From an uncultured Lachnospiraceae bacterium (GTDB taxonomy: Bacteria > Bacillota_A > Clostridia > Lachnospirales > Lachnospiraceae), in contig USDU01000114.1 in NCBI GenBank assembly GCA_900553635.1, positions 1-8,001 of the forward strand: a DNA stretch of 8,001 nt. Direction: 5' to 3'. Numbering within the stretch: position 1 is the first letter of the stretch; every line of letters starts with the position of its first letter. The position numbers and the translations under genes were made by a program. Below the pieces are notes generated by a model that saw only the letters and a list, made by a program, of their open reading frames with translations, was not told the origin of the DNA and searched no databases. Of the stretch, positions 1 to 5,613 are shown in pieces.

Positions 1-494
1 ATGCGGAGGAGCTTGGCTGGGATACCGATAAGCTGGCAGCCTGGGGCAGTTCCTCGGGCGCGCATACGGCGCTTCTGATGGCTATGATGCCGGAATATCG
101 GGAGCGTAGCCTGCGGATTGGCGCAGTAGTGGACTATTACGGTCCTGCTTATCTTCCGGCTATGATTGATTATCATTCCACATCCACCGAACATCTGGAT
201 GAGCTTCTGGGCGTGCCGGTAAAGGAACATCTTGATCTGGCGGAAAAAGCGAGTCCGGTATCTTATCTTGAAGGCGAGACGCCGGCCGTATTGATTCTGC
301 ACGGGGATAAGGATAAGAGCTGCAGCTTCGAACAGAGCGTCATTCTCTATCGAAGGATGCGCGAGGCCGGAAAAGACGCAACCATGTACCGGATGCATAA
401 CGCTGCCCACGGAGGTTCTCCCTTCTGGACGCCGCAGGTTCTTGATATCGTGGAAGCCTTCCTGTGCGAAAAGCTGAACTGGAAAAAGGCCTGA
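1..494 (+). CDS. Alpha/beta hydrolase (esterase/lipase-like, BD-FAE-type), C-terminal part
   Basis: The reading frame is open from the left edge (first full codon at 3), so the N-terminus lies outside the window. A nucleophile elbow G-S-S-S-G is read at 45-59, with the central Ser (51-53) as predicted nucleophile, followed by AHTALLM. After it comes VVDYYGPAYL, typical of the strand and loop after the nucleophile in BD-FAE/esterase-like hydrolases. The acid is in HGDKDKS; by family pattern the second Asp (312-314) is catalytic. The base is the His of NAAHGGSPFW (408-410). All three triad residues are present, so the visible part looks intact. The family hydrolyses carboxylic esters or, in some members, peptides; the substrate here is unknown. 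No signal can be assessed without the N-terminus. It sits 11 nt before the next gene and shares an operon with a PTS EIIA and an alcohol dehydrogenase, so action on an acylated sugar is a reasonable inference only. An S9-peptidase-like role is an alternative. Confidence 0.85.
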   Translation, partial: AEELGWDTDKLAAWGSSSGAHTALLMAMMPEYRERSLRIGAVVDYYGPAYLPAMIDYHSTSTEHLDELLGVPVKEHLDLAEKASPVSYLEGETPAVLILHGDKDKSCSFEQSVILYRRMREAGKDATMYRMHNAAHGGSPFWTPQVLDIVEAFLCEKLNWKKA

Positions 495-505
495 GGAGAA
501 TTGTT

Positions 506-940
506 ATGGAAAAAGCAAAATTTCATCCATTTCAGATGATACGCGGCAGAAAAAAGAGCGATCAGGTGCTGGGATGGCAGTATGAGATGATTTATCTCGA
601 CGGAGATCCGCATAACCCGGAGCAGGCGATTGTTCATGTCCGGGTATTGGAAAAAGCTATTGTAATCCGGGCGAACGACGGAAAAGAAGAAACCTTCTGT
701 TCCGTCATGATTCCCTATCCGCTGATAAAAGACGTGAAAATCGTGGAAATGGAAACGGGCCGGGAAATGGCGATGGGAGAAACGGGCAGGATGGGCGACG
801 TCTATGACAAGGTGCTTTTAACCTATCAGGACGGCAACGAGCTCTGTACCCTGAAGCTGCAGATGTCTATGGCTGCAGATATGTATCAGAATTCAAAATT
901 ATGCAAAAATATGCAGGAATATATAAGGAGACATTTGTGA
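506..940 (+). CDS. Uncharacterised 144-residue protein, possibly PH-like fold
   Basis: I do not recognise a family. The start at 506 is chosen over an in-frame ATG at 464, because 464 lies inside the hydrolase gene while 506 has a GAGGAGA ribosome binding site at 493-499 ending 6 nt before it. The protein is soluble-looking, with no membrane segment or signal peptide. A short basic stretch (RGRKK, residues 13-17) is followed by alternating strand-like segments (residues about 24-82 and 100-121) with many acidic residues. It ends in a probable helix (about 122-144). Strands followed by a closing C-terminal helix, with a phrase like LLTYQDGNELCTLKLQM, recall bacterial PH/GRAM-like domains; this is a shape-based guess, not an identification. 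Three cysteines (65, 114, 133) are scattered without a metal motif. It overlaps the next gene by 1 nt (TGATG), so translation is probably coupled to the PTS EIIA gene. Confidence 0.75.
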   Translation: MEKAKFHPFQMIRGRKKSDQVLGWQYEMIYLDGDPHNPEQAIVHVRVLEKAIVIRANDGKEETFCSVMIPYPLIKDVKIVEMETGREMAMGETGRMGDVYDKVLLTYQDGNELCTLKLQMSMAADMYQNSKLCKNMQEYIRRHL

Positions 941-1356
941 TGGTGACAGTAATCTTGGTTTCCCATGGCGGAATGGCAAAGGGAATGGTAGAAAGTACGA
1001 CAATGCTGATTGGAGATCAGCCGGATCTGGATTTTATCACGTTTGAGCCGGGCGAAGGACCGGACGATTTGACAGCAAAGGTAGAAAAAAGACTGAAAGA
1101 GGAGCTGAAAAAGGGAGACGTCATTATTATGACGGATATTCCCAACGGAACACCCTTTAACTGCGTAAGCAGACTGATGGAGCATTATAAGTTCCGTCAC
1201 CTGACCGGTATGAATCTTCCGATGGTCATCGATGTGGTGAGCCAGCTGGGAGAGGATGCAGATGCGGACGCGCTCTGTGAAGGTACACTGGAGCCGTCTA
1301 AGGACGCAATCATTGATGTAAATGCATGGATGAAGGAACTGGGAATTCTGGAATAA
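940..1356 (+). CDS. PTS sugar transporter subunit IIA, mannose/fructose/sorbose family
   Basis: A complete 138-residue EIIA-Man domain, which takes phosphate from HPr on a histidine and passes it to EIIB during sugar uptake. The N-terminus VILVSHGGMAKG places the phospho-acceptor His at residue 9 (His10 in E. coli ManX). The second signature TDIPNGTPFN (65-74) matches the conserved Asp and G-S/T-PFN loop of the family, and MNLPMVIDVV (91-100) matches the following strand. It is a stand-alone domain: no EIIB is fused and none follows. ATG 940 is preferred over an in-frame ATG at 901 because 901 lies within the previous gene, while AAGGAG at 925-930 is well placed for 940. DhaM, a related phosphotransferase for dihydroxyacetone kinase, was considered but its typical motifs are not seen. 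Partner EIIB/C/D genes may lie left of the window. Confidence 0.93.
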   Translation: MVTVILVSHGGMAKGMVESTTMLIGDQPDLDFITFEPGEGPDDLTAKVEKRLKEELKKGDVIIMTDIPNGTPFNCVSRLMEHYKFRHLTGMNLPMVIDVVSQLGEDADADALCEGTLEPSKDAIIDVNAWMKELGILE

Positions 1357-1364
1357 AATTCCAG
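1348..1364 (+). repeat. Perfect 7-bp inverted repeat over the PTS EIIA stop codon
   Basis: CTGGAAT (1348-1354) is followed by AAA and ATTCCAG (1358-1364), giving a 7-bp hairpin with a 3-nt loop around the TAA of the EIIA gene. No T-run follows, so it is not a good intrinsic terminator. It could affect intercistronic mRNA stability or the relative expression of the downstream dehydrogenase; this is inference. Confidence 0.45.
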
Positions 1365-1385
1365 CCAGAGAATGAGGTGATTATT

Positions 1386-2558
1386 ATGAATAATTTCTAT
1401 GATTCACAGAAAACAAACGTAATTTTCGGAAAAGACACTCACAAAACCGTGGGAGAAGAAATAAAGAAATATGGTAACCGCTGCCTGATCGTGCACGACG
1501 GCGGAAGCTATCTGACCAAGATTCTGGAGGATGTTCGGGCGTCCCTGGATGCCAGCGGCATCTCTTATTATGAGCTGGGAGATGTAAAGCCGAATCCCCG
1601 TCTGAGCTACTGTAAGGAGTGTATCGAGAAGGTACATCAGGATCCGGTAGACTTTATTCTGGCTGTGGGCGGCGGCTCCGTTATGGATACCGCGAAATTT
1701 ATCGCTGTACAGGCCAATATGAAGGAGAGCCTGTTTGTGAACCGCGATATTTTCACTCCGGATCCCGTTATTCCTCACGGTGTTATTTCTACACTGGGCG
1801 GAACCGGAAGCGAGCAGTCTCTGTGTGCGATGGTAGTAGATGACAGTCTGGAGGTTCCGGAGAAGGTTGGTCTTTACAACCTGGGCTTCTTCTTTGATTT
1901 CGCAATCATCAATCCGGAATTTGCCTATACCCTGCCGCCGAAGATGATGGCCTGCGGCGCTATGGATATCATGTCCCACTGCTGGGAAGTATACTTTGCC
2001 CCCATCAATGGAAATGAGATTATGGAGGGTTACTTCGAGGCTATCGTAAAGGCGGTTCTGAAGGAAGGTCTGGTGGCAAAAGAGGAACCGACTAACTACG
2101 ATGCCCGTGCAAACCTGAATCTGGCCGCGATTATGGCCATGTCCAACACGAAGCCGGCAGCCGGAGAGATGGGAGACTGGGTATGCCATCATATGGAGAA
2201 TCCGATTACTGTTACCTTCAAGAGAACTCACGGCGAGATTCTTTCCATTATCACAGATGCCTGGGTGAAATATGCATGGAAGAGCAATCCGGCCAAATTC
2301 GTACGTTGGGCTGTAAATTGCATGGGCGCGCGTCTCTATGATAACCAGGAGGATACCGTCATGGAAGGCCTTCGCAATTTGGAAGACTGGCAGAAGCGTA
2401 TGGGTCTGCCCACCAGACTCAGCGACATTGGTATCAAGGCGGAGGACTGCAAGATCTGCGCAGAGAATGCCATGAAGATTTCCGGCACAGGAAAGGCGGG
2501 CGCATATTCAGGTTATGACGTGGATATGGTAATGGAGGTTTATAAGCTTGCAGAATAA
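1386..2558 (+). CDS. Iron-containing alcohol dehydrogenase, BDH/YqhD-like
   Basis: A complete 390-residue group III (iron-type) alcohol dehydrogenase, reducing aldehydes or oxidising alcohols with NAD(P)H in the cytosol; length is normal. The nucleotide-binding domain has DGGS (38-41), the family DVKPNP (66-71, usually GVxPNP), GGGSVMDTAK (95-104) and TLGGTGSEQS (136-145). The metal site is visible in the all-helical C-terminal domain: D194 and H198 in GAMDIMSH, H268 in CHHMENP and H282 in THGE, at the same spacing as in E. coli YqhD (194/198/267/281). Oddity: the residue four after the third ligand, often His in FucO and YqhD, is Asn272. ATG 1386 is chosen because of GAGGTGA at 1374-1380; an in-frame ATG at 1326 lies inside the EIIA gene. 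It is the last gene of the tight cluster, 29 nt after EIIA. The true substrate (butanal, glycolaldehyde, lactaldehyde and so on) cannot be decided from sequence. Confidence 0.95.
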   Translation: MNNFYDSQKTNVIFGKDTHKTVGEEIKKYGNRCLIVHDGGSYLTKILEDVRASLDASGISYYELGDVKPNPRLSYCKECIEKVHQDPVDFILAVGGGSVMDTAKFIAVQANMKESLFVNRDIFTPDPVIPHGVISTLGGTGSEQSLCAMVVDDSLEVPEKVGLYNLGFFFDFAIINPEFAYTLPPKMMACGAMDIMSHCWEVYFAPINGNEIMEGYFEAIVKAVLKEGLVAKEEPTNYDARANLNLAAIMAMSNTKPAAGEMGDWVCHHMENPITVTFKRTHGEILSIITDAWVKYAWKSNPAKFVRWAVNCMGARLYDNQEDTVMEGLRNLEDWQKRMGLPTRLSDIGIKAEDCKICAENAMKISGTGKAGAYSGYDVDMVMEVYKLAE

Positions 2559-2604
2559 TTTCAATAAGACAATATCTAATCATCTGCCATGATTTATACA
2601 ACTC

Positions 2605-2656
2605 ACAGAGAAGCCGCGGCTTTCGAAAAATGTTTCGGAAACCGCGGTTTCTCTGT
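2605..2656 (+). terminator. Probable intrinsic terminator after the alcohol dehydrogenase
   Basis: ACAGAGAAGCCGCGG (2605-2619) pairs over 15 bp with CCGCGGTTTCTCTGT (2642-2656), with one G-U pair. An inner TTTC/GGAAA stretch can extend the stem. The T-run after the stem is short (TGTTTC), so termination may be incomplete. It lies 46 nt after the dehydrogenase stop and upstream of the aroC promoter, where an operon end is expected. Confidence 0.65.
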
Positions 2657-2690
2657 TTCAAGCGTGTTCATGGAGAAAATATTTTATGCG

Positions 2691-2719
2691 TTGACGAATG
2701 AAAAAAAGTTCGGTATGAT
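2691..2719 (+). promoter_or_regulatory. Sigma-A promoter for aroC
   Basis: A -35 box TTGACG (2691-2696) and a -10 box TATGAT (2714-2719) are separated by exactly 17 nt, one mismatch each from consensus. The spacer is A-rich. Transcription would start near 2726, leaving a leader of about 70 nt before the aroC ATG. No riboswitch or T-box is visible in that short leader. Confidence 0.75.
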
Positions 2720-2796
2720 AAACAGGATCATACGAAATATAAGATAAGAAGCGGAAGCTTTACGGAAGACCGCTATCAGAAGGGAAAGAGGAAAAA

Positions 2797-3897
2797 ATGG
2801 CAGGATCGATTTATGGCAAGCATTTTGCAATCTCTACCTGGGGGGAATCCCATGGAAAAGGAGTAGGCGTAGTAATTGACGGCTGTCCGGCAGGACTGCC
2901 TTTATGCGAAGCGGATATTCAGGAATATCTTAACCGGAGAAAACCCGGACAATCTCAGTTTACAACCAGCAGAACCGAAGGAGATAAGGCGGAAATTCTT
3001 TCCGGTGTTTTTGAGGGACGGACAACAGGAACTCCAATTTCGATTCTGGTAGCCAATACTTCCCAGCGTTCACAGGATTACAGCGAAATCGCGTCTTATT
3101 ATCGTCCGGGACATGCGGATTATACTTTTGATATGAAGTATGGTTTTCGGGATTACCGGGGCGGCGGACGTTCCTCGGGACGTGAGACCATCGGGCGCGT
3201 GGCCGCAGGAGCTGTGGCGGCGAAGATTCTGAAGGAACTGGGTATTACGGTCTGTGCCTATACCCGATCCATCGGACCTGTGGAAATAGATGAGAAGCAG
3301 TTCGACATGGAAGAAATTCAGAAGAATTCTTTCTATATGCCGGATAAAGAGGCAGCAGAAAAGGCGGGAGAATACACGGGACAGTGTATGGAAGAAAAGG
3401 ATTCCGTCGGCGGCGTAGTGGAATGTATCGTAGACGGCATGCCCACAGGTGTCGGCGAGCCCTGCTTTGAAAAGCTGGACGCGAATCTGGCCAAGGCGGT
3501 TCTGTCGATTGGGGCAGTGAAAGGTTTTGAAATTGGAAGCGGCTTCGCGGCAGCGAAGGCCCGCGGAAAGCAGAACAACGATCCCTTTGTAAATCATGGA
3601 AATGGTATTGAAAAGGAATCTAACCATGCAGGCGGCACGCTGGGCGGTATCAGCGATGGAAGCCGAATTGTGCTTCGCGCTGCCGTGAAACCCACATCTT
3701 CCATTGCAGCGCAGCAGCATACCGTGAACCAGAAAGGGGAAAATATCGAAATCAGCGTGAAAGGTCGTCACGATCCGGTGATTGTGCCGCGCGCGGTAGT
3801 TGTGGTAGAGGCCATGACTGCACTGACAATTGTGGACGCGCTGATGGAGGGCATGAGCGCCCGTATGGATTTTATAGAGAAAATTTGGGGACGATAA
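2797..3897 (+). CDS. aroC: Chorismate synthase
   Basis: Converts 5-enolpyruvylshikimate-3-phosphate to chorismate, the last shared step to aromatic amino acids and folate, using reduced FMN as cofactor; cytosolic homotetramer in known members. The 366-residue protein has all the family landmarks in order: N-terminal GESHG (16-20, catalytic His19), RRKPGQSQFTTSR near residues 47-59, RPGHADYT around residue 105, then the signature DYRGGGRSSGRETIGR. Later come IGSGFAAAKARG, GGISDGSRIVLRAAVKPTSS and, near the C-terminus, GRHDPVIVPRAVVVVEAM. The start is supported by AGAGGA at 2787-2792 and by the standard MAGS-type N-terminus. It stands alone behind its own promoter; no other shikimate-pathway gene is adjacent here. 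No damage is seen. Confidence 0.98.
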   Translation: MAGSIYGKHFAISTWGESHGKGVGVVIDGCPAGLPLCEADIQEYLNRRKPGQSQFTTSRTEGDKAEILSGVFEGRTTGTPISILVANTSQRSQDYSEIASYYRPGHADYTFDMKYGFRDYRGGGRSSGRETIGRVAAGAVAAKILKELGITVCAYTRSIGPVEIDEKQFDMEEIQKNSFYMPDKEAAEKAGEYTGQCMEEKDSVGGVVECIVDGMPTGVGEPCFEKLDANLAKAVLSIGAVKGFEIGSGFAAAKARGKQNNDPFVNHGNGIEKESNHAGGTLGGISDGSRIVLRAAVKPTSSIAAQQHTVNQKGENIEISVKGRHDPVIVPRAVVVVEAMTALTIVDALMEGMSARMDFIEKIWGR

Positions 3898-4053
3898 GAT
3901 GGGACAGAAAGCCGACGAGGCGGCACTTATACGGGTCAGGTGAAGCGGGATACCTTCCGGAGATTCATATATACAAGCCCCATGGCGACAGCGGGAGATG
4001 CCCATGTACCATAAGGTGATTGAAGAATTAAAAGCGAGAGGTTTGAAATAAGT
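3898..4053 (+). pseudogene. Gap with coding-like fragments, possible decayed gene
   Basis: No intact gene fits between aroC and tgt, yet the DNA reads like broken coding sequence. A frame starting at 3899 (ATG, MGQKADEAALIRVR) stops at 3941-3943. The same frame, reopened, ends in REMPMYHKVIEELKARGLK with its TAA at 4049-4051, 2 nt before the tgt start. A second frame reads GYLPEIHIYKPHGD just upstream, so a frameshift could join the two. I cannot name a family. Alternatives are a plain leader for tgt, or a very small peptide from ATG 3998 (17 residues), for which no convincing ribosome binding site is seen. Confidence 0.3.
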
Positions 4054-5187
4054 ATGTATAAAATATTAAAGAAAGACGGCCGCGCCAAGCGTGCCGAATT
4101 TACAACTGTACACGGTACGGTACAGACGCCGGTGTTCATGAATGTGGGAACCGTGGCGGCCATTAAGGGCGCGGTAGCCACCTCCGATCTGGAGCAGATC
4201 GGAACCCAGATCGAGCTTTCCAACACCTATCATCTCCATGTGAGACCGGGCGACGAGGTGGTGAAGAAGCTGGGCGGACTTCACAAATTTATGTCCTGGG
4301 ACAAGCCGATTCTGACAGATTCCGGCGGATTTCAGGTATTTTCTCTGTCCTCCTTACGCAAAATAAAGGAAGAGGGCGTATATTTTAACTCCCATATTGA
4401 CGGACGGAAGATTTTCATGGGACCGGAGGAGAGTATGCAGATTCAGTCCAATCTTGCCTCCACCATTGCCATGGCCTTCGACGAGTGCGCTCCGGCCTTG
4501 GCGGAGCGGGATTATGTAGAGAAATCCGTGGCCCGCACCACCCGCTGGCTTGCCCGCTGTAAGGCGGAAATGCAGAGGCTGAACAGCCTTCCGGACACCA
4601 TCAACCAGAACCAGCTGCTGTTTGGAATCAACCAGGGAGCGATTTATGAGGATATCCGGATCGAGCACGCCAAGGAGATTTCCCAGATGGATCTGGACGG
4701 CTACGCCATCGGCGGCCTGGCCGTGGGAGAGACTCATGAGGATATGTACCGGATCATCGAGGCGGTGACGCCGTATCTTCCCGAGGACAAGCCCACCTAT
4801 CTGATGGGCGTGGGAACGCCGGCCAATATCCTGGAGGCGGTAGACCGGGGCGTGGACTTCTTCGACTGCGTATATCCCAGCCGCAACGGACGCCATGGAC
4901 ATCTCTACACCAACCTGGGTAAGATCAATCTGTTCAACGCGAAGTACGAGCTGGATGACCGGCCCATCGAGGAGGGCTGCCAGTGTCCGGCCTGCCGCCG
5001 CTACAGCAGGGCCTATATCCGCCATCTCCTGAAGGCGAAGGAGATGCTGGGCATGCGTCTGTGCGTCCTTCATAACCTGTATTTCTACAATACCATGATG
5101 ACTGAGATCCGGGACGCTATTGACCGGGGTGAGTACCAGGCCTACAAGAAGCGGAAGCTGGACGGCCTGATGAACGGCCAGTCATAA
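4054..5187 (+). CDS. tgt: Queuine/preQ1 tRNA-guanine transglycosylase
   Basis: Exchanges guanine-34 in the wobble position of GUN-anticodon tRNAs for preQ1, a step in queuosine synthesis. The 377-residue TIM-barrel protein shows LTDSGGFQVFSL (87-98, with Asp89 matching the general acid/base), AFDECAP (141-147, Cys145 typical of bacterial preQ1-type enzymes) and GGLAVGE (220-226). VDFFDCVYPSRNGR (267-280) carries the nucleophile Asp271. The zinc site CxCxxC is C309, C311, C314, with H340 in LHNLYFYN. The usual DCVxPTR reads YPSR here, a mild change. The start is fixed by the family-typical MYKILKKDGRAKR; the ribosome binding site is modest (AGAGGT at 4037-4042, 11 nt away). Parts of the gene are visibly GC-rich compared with aroC (about two thirds G+C at 4801-4860). 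It precedes yajC, an order common in bacteria; preQ1 synthesis genes are not in view. Confidence 0.98.
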   Translation: MYKILKKDGRAKRAEFTTVHGTVQTPVFMNVGTVAAIKGAVATSDLEQIGTQIELSNTYHLHVRPGDEVVKKLGGLHKFMSWDKPILTDSGGFQVFSLSSLRKIKEEGVYFNSHIDGRKIFMGPEESMQIQSNLASTIAMAFDECAPALAERDYVEKSVARTTRWLARCKAEMQRLNSLPDTINQNQLLFGINQGAIYEDIRIEHAKEISQMDLDGYAIGGLAVGETHEDMYRIIEAVTPYLPEDKPTYLMGVGTPANILEAVDRGVDFFDCVYPSRNGRHGHLYTNLGKINLFNAKYELDDRPIEEGCQCPACRRYSRAYIRHLLKAKEMLGMRLCVLHNLYFYNTMMTEIRDAIDRGEYQAYKKRKLDGLMNGQS

Positions 5188-5220
5188 AATTAGCAGAAAA
5201 CCGCAGAAAATACAGCCGGA

Positions 5221-5246
5221 ATACTTGACCGGAGATCGGGAAGTAT
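5221..5246. repeat. Imperfect palindrome overlapping the yajC promoter
   Basis: ATACTT (5221-5226) and AAGTAT (5241-5246) are exact inverted arms, with additional partial symmetry (CCG against CGG) inside. The dyad covers the -35-like box and the spacer, a position used by operators. It could equally be chance symmetry; no regulator can be named. Confidence 0.3.
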
Positions 5247-5257
5247 GCTAGTATAAT
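5225..5257 (+). promoter_or_regulatory. Probable promoter for yajC-gpmI-secG
   Basis: A perfect -10 box TATAAT (5252-5257) follows a TTGACC -35-like box (5225-5230) at 21 nt, longer than the usual 16-18 nt. No better -35 and no TGn extension directly ahead of the -10 is present. Strength may therefore depend on an activator or on the A/T context. The start would be near 5264, about 47 nt before yajC. Confidence 0.5.
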
Positions 5258-5263
5258 AGAAGC

Positions 5264-5290
5264 GCCCGCAGATAAAAGATAAGAACGGGC
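5264..5290 (+). other. Short hairpin in the yajC leader
   Basis: GCCCG (5264-5268) can pair with CGGGC (5286-5290) around a 17-nt A-rich loop, right at the expected transcript 5' end. A 5'-end stem could protect the mRNA. The stem is only 5 bp and stops before the ribosome binding site at 5298-5303. Confidence 0.3.
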
Positions 5291-5297
5291 ATATTTC

Positions 5298-5303
5298 AGG
5301 AGG
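5298..5303 (+). promoter_or_regulatory. Ribosome binding site deciding the yajC start
   Basis: A consensus AGGAGG. The ATG at 5305 is only 1 nt after it and too close to use, while the ATG at 5311 has a 7-nt gap, so yajC is started at 5311. Confidence 0.8.
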
Positions 5304-5310
5304 AATGAAC

Positions 5311-5613
5311 ATGAATTTACTTGCAACAGGCAATGCAGCAATGGGATGGGGAACCATCATTCTTTACGTAGTAGTAATCGGAGCATTTATGTATTTTGCA
5401 GCTATCCGTCCGCAGAAGAAGGAGCAGAAGCGTCTGAACGCTATGCTTTCTACGATGGAAGTAGGCGATGTAGTCGTAACCACAAGCGGATTTTACGGCG
5501 TTCTCATTGACATCACAGAGGACGACGTTATCGTAGAGTTCGGCAGCAACCGCAACTGCAGAATCCCGATGAAGAAAGCAGCGATCGCAGAGGTGGAGAA
5601 GAACAATGAGTAA
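5311..5613 (+). CDS. yajC: Preprotein translocase subunit YajC
   Basis: A 100-residue membrane protein that associates with SecDF-YidC and SecYEG and assists protein export and membrane insertion. It has a short N-terminal stretch, one membrane segment (about residues 14-32, [15 protein letters not shown]), the family-defining RPQKKEQK (33-40) directly after it, and a cytosolic [14 protein letters not shown] segment (52-65) ending in a charged tail. Length is typical. In many bacteria yajC is followed by secD and secF; here the next gene is gpmI, whose ATG lies inside the last codons of yajC (8-nt overlap), so translation of the two is probably coupled. Confidence 0.96.
   Translation: MNLLATGNAAMGWGTIILYVVVIGAFMYFAAIRPQKKEQKRLNAMLSTMEVGDVVVTTSGFYGVLIDITEDDVIVEFGSNRNCRIPMKKAAIAEVEKNNE

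Noticed and set aside
1404..2231. Long open frame on the minus strand under the alcohol dehydrogenase gene.
   Set aside because: It is the antisense shadow of a gene with clear family motifs, with no plausible protein family of its own and no separate start signal.
2636..2650. CGGAAACCGCG resembles the T-box element (TGGNACCGCG) ahead of an aromatic biosynthesis gene.
   Set aside because: It has an extra A, lies in the 3' arm of the terminator-like hairpin instead of an antiterminator position, and is upstream of the aroC promoter. No specifier stem is present.
2726..2796. Possible riboswitch in the aroC leader (GCGG...CCGC pairing).
   Set aside because: The leader is only about 70 nt, the pairing is 4 bp, and no known aptamer signature is visible.
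3070..4005. A 311-codon minus-strand open frame opposite aroC and the following gap.
   Set aside because: Most of it is a shadow of aroC. The part in the gap has no recognisable domain.
4354..5073. A 239-codon minus-strand open frame opposite tgt.
   Set aside because: Antisense shadow of a fully conserved enzyme.
5188..5220. Terminator directly after tgt.
   Set aside because: The stretch is A-rich without a stable stem or T-run, so any end of the tgt transcript is not visible here.
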